The notes below the pieces were generated by a model. That model searched no databases. It was not told the DNA's origin and saw nothing but the letters and a program-made list of their open reading frames with translations. Position numbers and translations under genes: made by a program. A stretch of 64,000 nt of DNA from Secundilactobacillus yichangensis (GTDB lineage: Bacteria; Bacillota; Bacilli; Lactobacillales; Lactobacillaceae): positions 1-64,000 of the forward strand of contig NZ_BOLK01000002.1 in the NCBI RefSeq assembly GCF_016861565.1, read 5' to 3'. Numbering within the stretch: the stretch's first letter is position 1; each line of letters begins with the position of its first letter. Of the stretch, positions 61,161 to 64,000 are shown piece by piece.

Positions 61161-62117
61161 ATGGTTTTTAATGTCAACAATTATACCGTTGACGTTGCAC
61201 TGGAAGATGATTTTCAGTCATGGTTACGTCAACTGCCAACTACCGTCCTAGATGCTGCTAAAACCGTGGCTAATGATAATCAGCGCCATTTTCGGCAAGC
61301 GTTGTGGACAATGTTTTGTCAATCTAACAGTAACGCGCAAGATGGTGCCGAAACGTTATCGGGAACGGTTGAAGCCTTGGCTCTTGCCAGCGAGTTGATA
61401 CCCGCCACCTTTAAGCCGCGGGCAATGTCGCTGAGCGATGTGGCGATGTCCAAAGCTAGGGCTTATAGCAGTCAGTACTTATACGGCCATGTCGTATCTA
61501 CTTTTGCTACCGCTAACCTGCCTCAATCAGAAAAAACTACCCTTCTCCACACTGGTCAAGATTTTTGGCTAGCAAACAGTGCGCGCCTGCAGCTCAACTT
61601 TAACCAACGTGAACGGGTAGCTGATTATTTAAAAGATGCCAAGGCTAGAGACGGTGCTCTTTCAGCCATGACATGCCGTTTGGCTGCGGTAGTTGCAGGT
61701 GTCTCTGACAAAGCAATTACCGATTTAATTGGTACCATTGGGGAAACGCTGGGTGTCATCGTTCAAATTTTAACGTCAGTGAATAAGACTCACGACAGTT
61801 TAGACTTCAGGGCCTTGATCATGAGCGGTAACTATCCGCTATCACTACTGTTTGCCTTAGAGGAAGAAAGCGACTGGTTCAAAGCCTTCTTTCACGCCCC
61901 TAAAAAGCCAACTGCGGATCAATTTGAAATCGCACGCAAACTGACGATTCAAGCCGGCGAACAATCGGCCATCCAGTTGGCCATGGAATTGACCAGTCAA
62001 ACTCAACTGGATGCCAAGGCCTTACCTGATGGGCCTACTCGGGAACGATTGAGACAATTTTTGAAGCAGTTAGAAACTGACTGCAACTACGAATCAAGTC
62101 GCCTAAGTACTAACTAA
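61161..62117 (+). CDS. Degenerate isoprenyl-synthase-fold protein, operon gene 3
   Basis: A 318-residue helical protein that reads like a polyprenyl-diphosphate synthase or ComQ-type enzyme without its catalytic motifs. The region EALALASELIPATF aligns in pattern with the helix before the first DDxxD, but the Asp-rich motif is missing. RLAAVVAGVSDKAI then IGETLGVIVQILTSVNKTHD matches the helix bearing the second DDxxD, here replaced by SVNKT. SGNYPLSLLFALEEE matches the following K-x-LPL segment. It is likely a non-catalytic regulatory or partner subunit. The start is ATG 61161 (GAGGAG 9 bp upstream). Confidence 0.65.
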   Translation: MVFNVNNYTVDVALEDDFQSWLRQLPTTVLDAAKTVANDNQRHFRQALWTMFCQSNSNAQDGAETLSGTVEALALASELIPATFKPRAMSLSDVAMSKARAYSSQYLYGHVVSTFATANLPQSEKTTLLHTGQDFWLANSARLQLNFNQRERVADYLKDAKARDGALSAMTCRLAAVVAGVSDKAITDLIGTIGETLGVIVQILTSVNKTHDSLDFRALIMSGNYPLSLLFALEEESDWFKAFFHAPKKPTADQFEIARKLTIQAGEQSAIQLAMELTSQTQLDAKALPDGPTRERLRQFLKQLETDCNYESSRLSTN

Positions 62118-62203
62118 GAAATGGCCGTTGACGTACTTCACAAAAAGTTGGAAACCACTTTTGGGAGCATACAGCAACAGTCATTTTTCATTTGATACAA
62201 AAA

Positions 62204-62227
62204 AACGACCCTCACAGGTCGTTTTCG
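62204..62227. terminator. Bidirectional intrinsic terminator
   Basis: AAAACGACC-CTCACA-GGTCGTTTT stem-loop between the unknown operon and the convergent D-lactate dehydrogenase gene. Confidence 0.9.
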
Positions 62228-62242
62228 TTTGTTCTGTTTGAT

Positions 62243-63238
62243 TTAGAATTTAACTTCGCTATCGTCAGAACCCTTTTCAATCAAGTTGACGTTGCTGTTC
62301 AAAGCATATTGAACCATATTCTTAACAGCAGTTTCAGTATAGAAAGCAACGTGTGGTGTAACCAGAACGTTTTCACGCTTGAGTAAGTTCTTCAAACGTT
62401 CATCTGGAATAGCATCAAAGCTGCCAAAGTCTGTGTTGAAGATACCAACTTCGTCTTCGTATACATCTAGAGCAGCACCAGCAACTTTACCTGAATCCAA
62501 GGCACGGATCAAAGCATCAGTGTCAATCAAAATACCACGAGCAGCGTTGATGATGAAAACACCATCTTTCATCTTAGCAAAGGCTGCATCGTTCAGCATA
62601 TGTTCGTTTTCTTTTGTAGCTGGTGAGTGGACTGTAATAACATCAGCTTTGGCATACAGTTCATCCAAAGTATCAACATAAATACCGTCTTTTTCCAATT
62701 CAGGATTATGATAAACATCATACCCAATGATCTTAGCACCGAAGCCGCGGCAAATATCGATTACTTTGCGGCCAATACGACCAGTAGCAATCACACCAAC
62801 AGTCATCTGATCTAATTCCTTAGCAATGGTTGGAGCCCACCGAAGATCACCTTGAGCAATTTTACGGTCAAAGGTGTTCGTCCGACGTAGCAAACGCATT
62901 AATTGTGTAACAGCCAATTCGGCAATTGCGCTTGGTGAATATGCAGGTACGTTAGTAACTTTGATACCGTTACGCTTGATAGCATCAGCATCAACGTTAT
63001 CAACACCAACGTTACGTAGTGAAAGTGACTTGATTCCGAAACTAGCTAACTTGTCCAAAACTTTGCTGGTGTATGGCTTTTGTTGGTAAACAACAGCACC
63101 GTCATACCCCTTAGCTTGGTCAACAGTTGATTCATCTAATAACTCGGCAACAGCTTTAACCTCGATGCCCTTGTCTTTTGACCATTGTTTCAGATAAGGC
63201 ATTTCATCGTCACGAATACCATATGCAATAATTTTCAC
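62243..63238 (-). CDS. ldhD: D-lactate dehydrogenase
   Basis: A 331-residue NAD-dependent D-2-hydroxyacid dehydrogenase, very close in pattern to lactobacillar D-LDH. Seen: LRNVGVDNVD (catalytic-domain Arg region), NAD loop VGVIATGRIGRKVID, substrate Arg in NAARGILID (near 235), Glu near 264 (DVYEDEVGIF) and His296 in TPHVAFYT. The start is GTG 63238 with GGAGGA 7 bp before; ATG 63253 lies on the ribosome-binding site. A D-hydroxyisocaproate dehydrogenase cannot be fully excluded. It regenerates NAD+ in fermentation. Confidence 0.92.
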   Translation of the reverse strand: MKIIAYGIRDDEMPYLKQWSKDKGIEVKAVAELLDESTVDQAKGYDGAVVYQQKPYTSKVLDKLASFGIKSLSLRNVGVDNVDADAIKRNGIKVTNVPAYSPSAIAELAVTQLMRLLRRTNTFDRKIAQGDLRWAPTIAKELDQMTVGVIATGRIGRKVIDICRGFGAKIIGYDVYHNPELEKDGIYVDTLDELYAKADVITVHSPATKENEHMLNDAAFAKMKDGVFIINAARGILIDTDALIRALDSGKVAGAALDVYEDEVGIFNTDFGSFDAIPDERLKNLLKRENVLVTPHVAFYTETAVKNMVQYALNSNVNLIEKGSDDSEVKF

Positions 63239-63269
63239 AATTATTTCCTCCATTCACTAATATAACTCT

Positions 63270-63298
63270 ATTTTATCATGCTTTTACCGGCTTGATAA
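63270..63298 (-). promoter_or_regulatory. ldhD promoter
   Basis: Minus strand: -35 TTATCA (63293-63298), 17-bp spacer, -10 TAAAAT (63270-63275), about 31 bp before the GTG start. The short leader contains no hairpin. Confidence 0.6.
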
Positions 63299-63361
63299 GG
63301 GCTTCGTCAAATTGTGAAAAAAAGTGAACTGCTCCTTCATGCTTTACTTCAACAAGACACT

Positions 63362-63646
63362 TTAGTCCACGTGAACACCATGTGACGCTAAATAGGCTAC
63401 CTTAGCCTCCCTTGGCTGATGCTTAAAAGCATATTCCGCTTTTAAAGCAGCTGATTTTGTCCCGAAGGTTTCAAAATAGATCAGCTTTAAGGGATGCCGG
63501 CTTTTCACCCTTGTATACTTAGCACCCTTGCCAGCTTGATGAGCAGCAAACCGTTTATAAACATCGGTTGAATAACCGCCATACAAGCTGTTATCCGCAC
63601 AAAGCAACACGTAAAAGTAGTACTGATTCGTTTCGTTAGTCACCAT
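63362..63646 (-). CDS. GIY-YIG domain protein (UPF0213/YazA-YhbQ type)
   Basis: A 94-residue single-domain GIY-YIG protein. The motif appears as [20 protein letters not shown] (residues 9-28), followed by the Arg in [10 protein letters not shown] and a GAKYTR motif. Small members of this family have nuclease-like folds of unclear duty. ATG 63646 overlaps the methyltransferase gene by 11 bp, the common arrangement in Firmicutes. Confidence 0.9.
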   Translation of the reverse strand: MVTNETNQYYFYVLLCADNSLYGGYSTDVYKRFAAHQAGKGAKYTRVKSRHPLKLIYFETFGTKSAALKAEYAFKHQPREAKVAYLASHGVHVD

Positions 63647-64000
63647 ATAACATCTTCTTTACTGGTGCTGAATACTCACCAGACTCATCATATGTCATGA
63701 GTGACGGCAGCACCTTCAGCCCCGTCATTCGGCCGTCTTTAATCGCTTCAACCAACACAATATTGGCATCACGACCGGGTTTAGGATAAACAAACTGCAG
63801 CCGTTTAACTGCCAGCCGATGCTTTGCCATCATGGAGGTTAAATCAAGCAACCGGTCTGGTCGGTAAACGAAAAAGGCCTTCCCCGTGGTTTTAAGCAAT
63901 CCGCTAGTAACTGCCACTACCGTCTCCAATGAAGTCGCAATTTCATGGCGAGCAATCGCTAAATACTGATTGGGATTTTTCTTACTATCCGGTAGATCCG
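63636..64000 (-). CDS. tRNA1(Val) adenine-N6 methyltransferase (TrmN6/YfiC-like), C-terminal part
   Basis: The frame is open from the right edge to the stop at 63636, so the N-terminal SAM-binding part is outside the window. The visible ~121 residues read [31 protein letters not shown] and [23 protein letters not shown] (pieces), typical of the C-terminal half of this methyltransferase. No internal start is needed. It is followed by the overlapping GIY-YIG gene, as in many Firmicutes. Confidence 0.88.
   Translation of the reverse strand, partial: DLPDSKKNPNQYLAIARHEIATSLETVVAVTSGLLKTTGKAFFVYRPDRLLDLTSMMAKHRLAVKRLQFVYPKPGRDANIVLVEAIKDGRMTGLKVLPSLMTYDESGEYSAPVKKMLYGD

Noticed and set aside
63305-63335. 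Rex-like half site upstream of ldhD
   Set aside because: TTGTGA is followed by GTGAAC rather than TCACAA, a direct rather than inverted arrangement.

Overview
The window comes from a nitrate-respiring lactic acid bacterium of the Lactobacillaceae. Markers for this are a dltXABCD operon, a D-lactate dehydrogenase, a TPP/FAD pyruvate oxidase, MucBP-like surface repeats, a SUF operon in Gram-positive order (sufCDSUB), cre sites, and a complete narGHJI/molybdenum-cofactor island with NreABC-type regulation. I cannot fix the genus from sequence alone. No rRNA, tRNA, CRISPR array or prophage was seen.

Layout. 1-945: 5' part of an IS200/IS605-type tnpB running off the window. 1379-5530: a large secreted LRR/MucBP surface protein. 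5624-16916 (minus): an unbroken cell-envelope run, marR, a heterodimeric ABC exporter, an OmpR/histidine-kinase pair, dltXABCD and a GNAT protein, with a terminator-like hairpin covering the dltX ribosome-binding site. 17057-18112: an AI-2E-family membrane protein. 18234-23760: a nitrate/Moco block, moaE-moaD-moaA-narK-cupin-MIP18 (minus) divergent from a FecCD/ATPase importer. 23815-32802: a tricarboxylate locus (lactonase, SSS symporter, isocitrate-dehydrogenase-like enzyme, YbhJ-like hydratase, aconitase, divergent LysR). 32816-33170: four tandem ~87-nt units plus a long hairpin. 33202-38426: sufCDSUB. 38682-42192: feoA-feoB, a Cys-rich peptide and a substrate-binding lipoprotein. 42274-43682: two unknown genes. 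43899-45653: pyruvate oxidase. 45921-52395: narGHJI. 52737-57244: moeB-moaB-moeA-mobB/moaC-mobA plus a small gene. 57339-59494: nreABC-like sensor system. 59876-62117: three uncharacterised genes. 62243-64000: D-lactate dehydrogenase, a GIY-YIG protein and a tRNA methyltransferase fragment.

How it fits together. I see a recurring box, roughly TAGGNNTTTCCCTA, with its centre 33.5-35.5 bp from a recognisable -10 hexamer, in front of seven transcription units: moaE operon, molBC, feoAB-molA, the 43682 pair, narGHJI, the moeB operon, and the uncharacterised 59876-62117 operon. The constant geometry suggests one activator, most likely the local LuxR-type regulator NreC. On this reading nitrate respiration is induced with its cofactor pathway, nitrate transport, iron uptake and probably molybdate uptake. 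It also brings five genes of unknown function into the nitrate regulon, one of them a degenerate isoprenyl-synthase-fold protein.

Best candidates for something undescribed: (i) the tricarboxylate operon, which recalls the E. coli ybhJ/pgl neighbourhood and carries a cre site between -35 and -10; (ii) the uncharacterised box-bearing operons; (iii) a 115-nt multi-bulged hairpin in the predicted Moco-operon leader; (iv) a MobB-MoaC fusion with an internal start; (v) an NreB lacking two of the four cluster cysteines; (vi) the hairpin that can hide the dltX ribosome-binding site.
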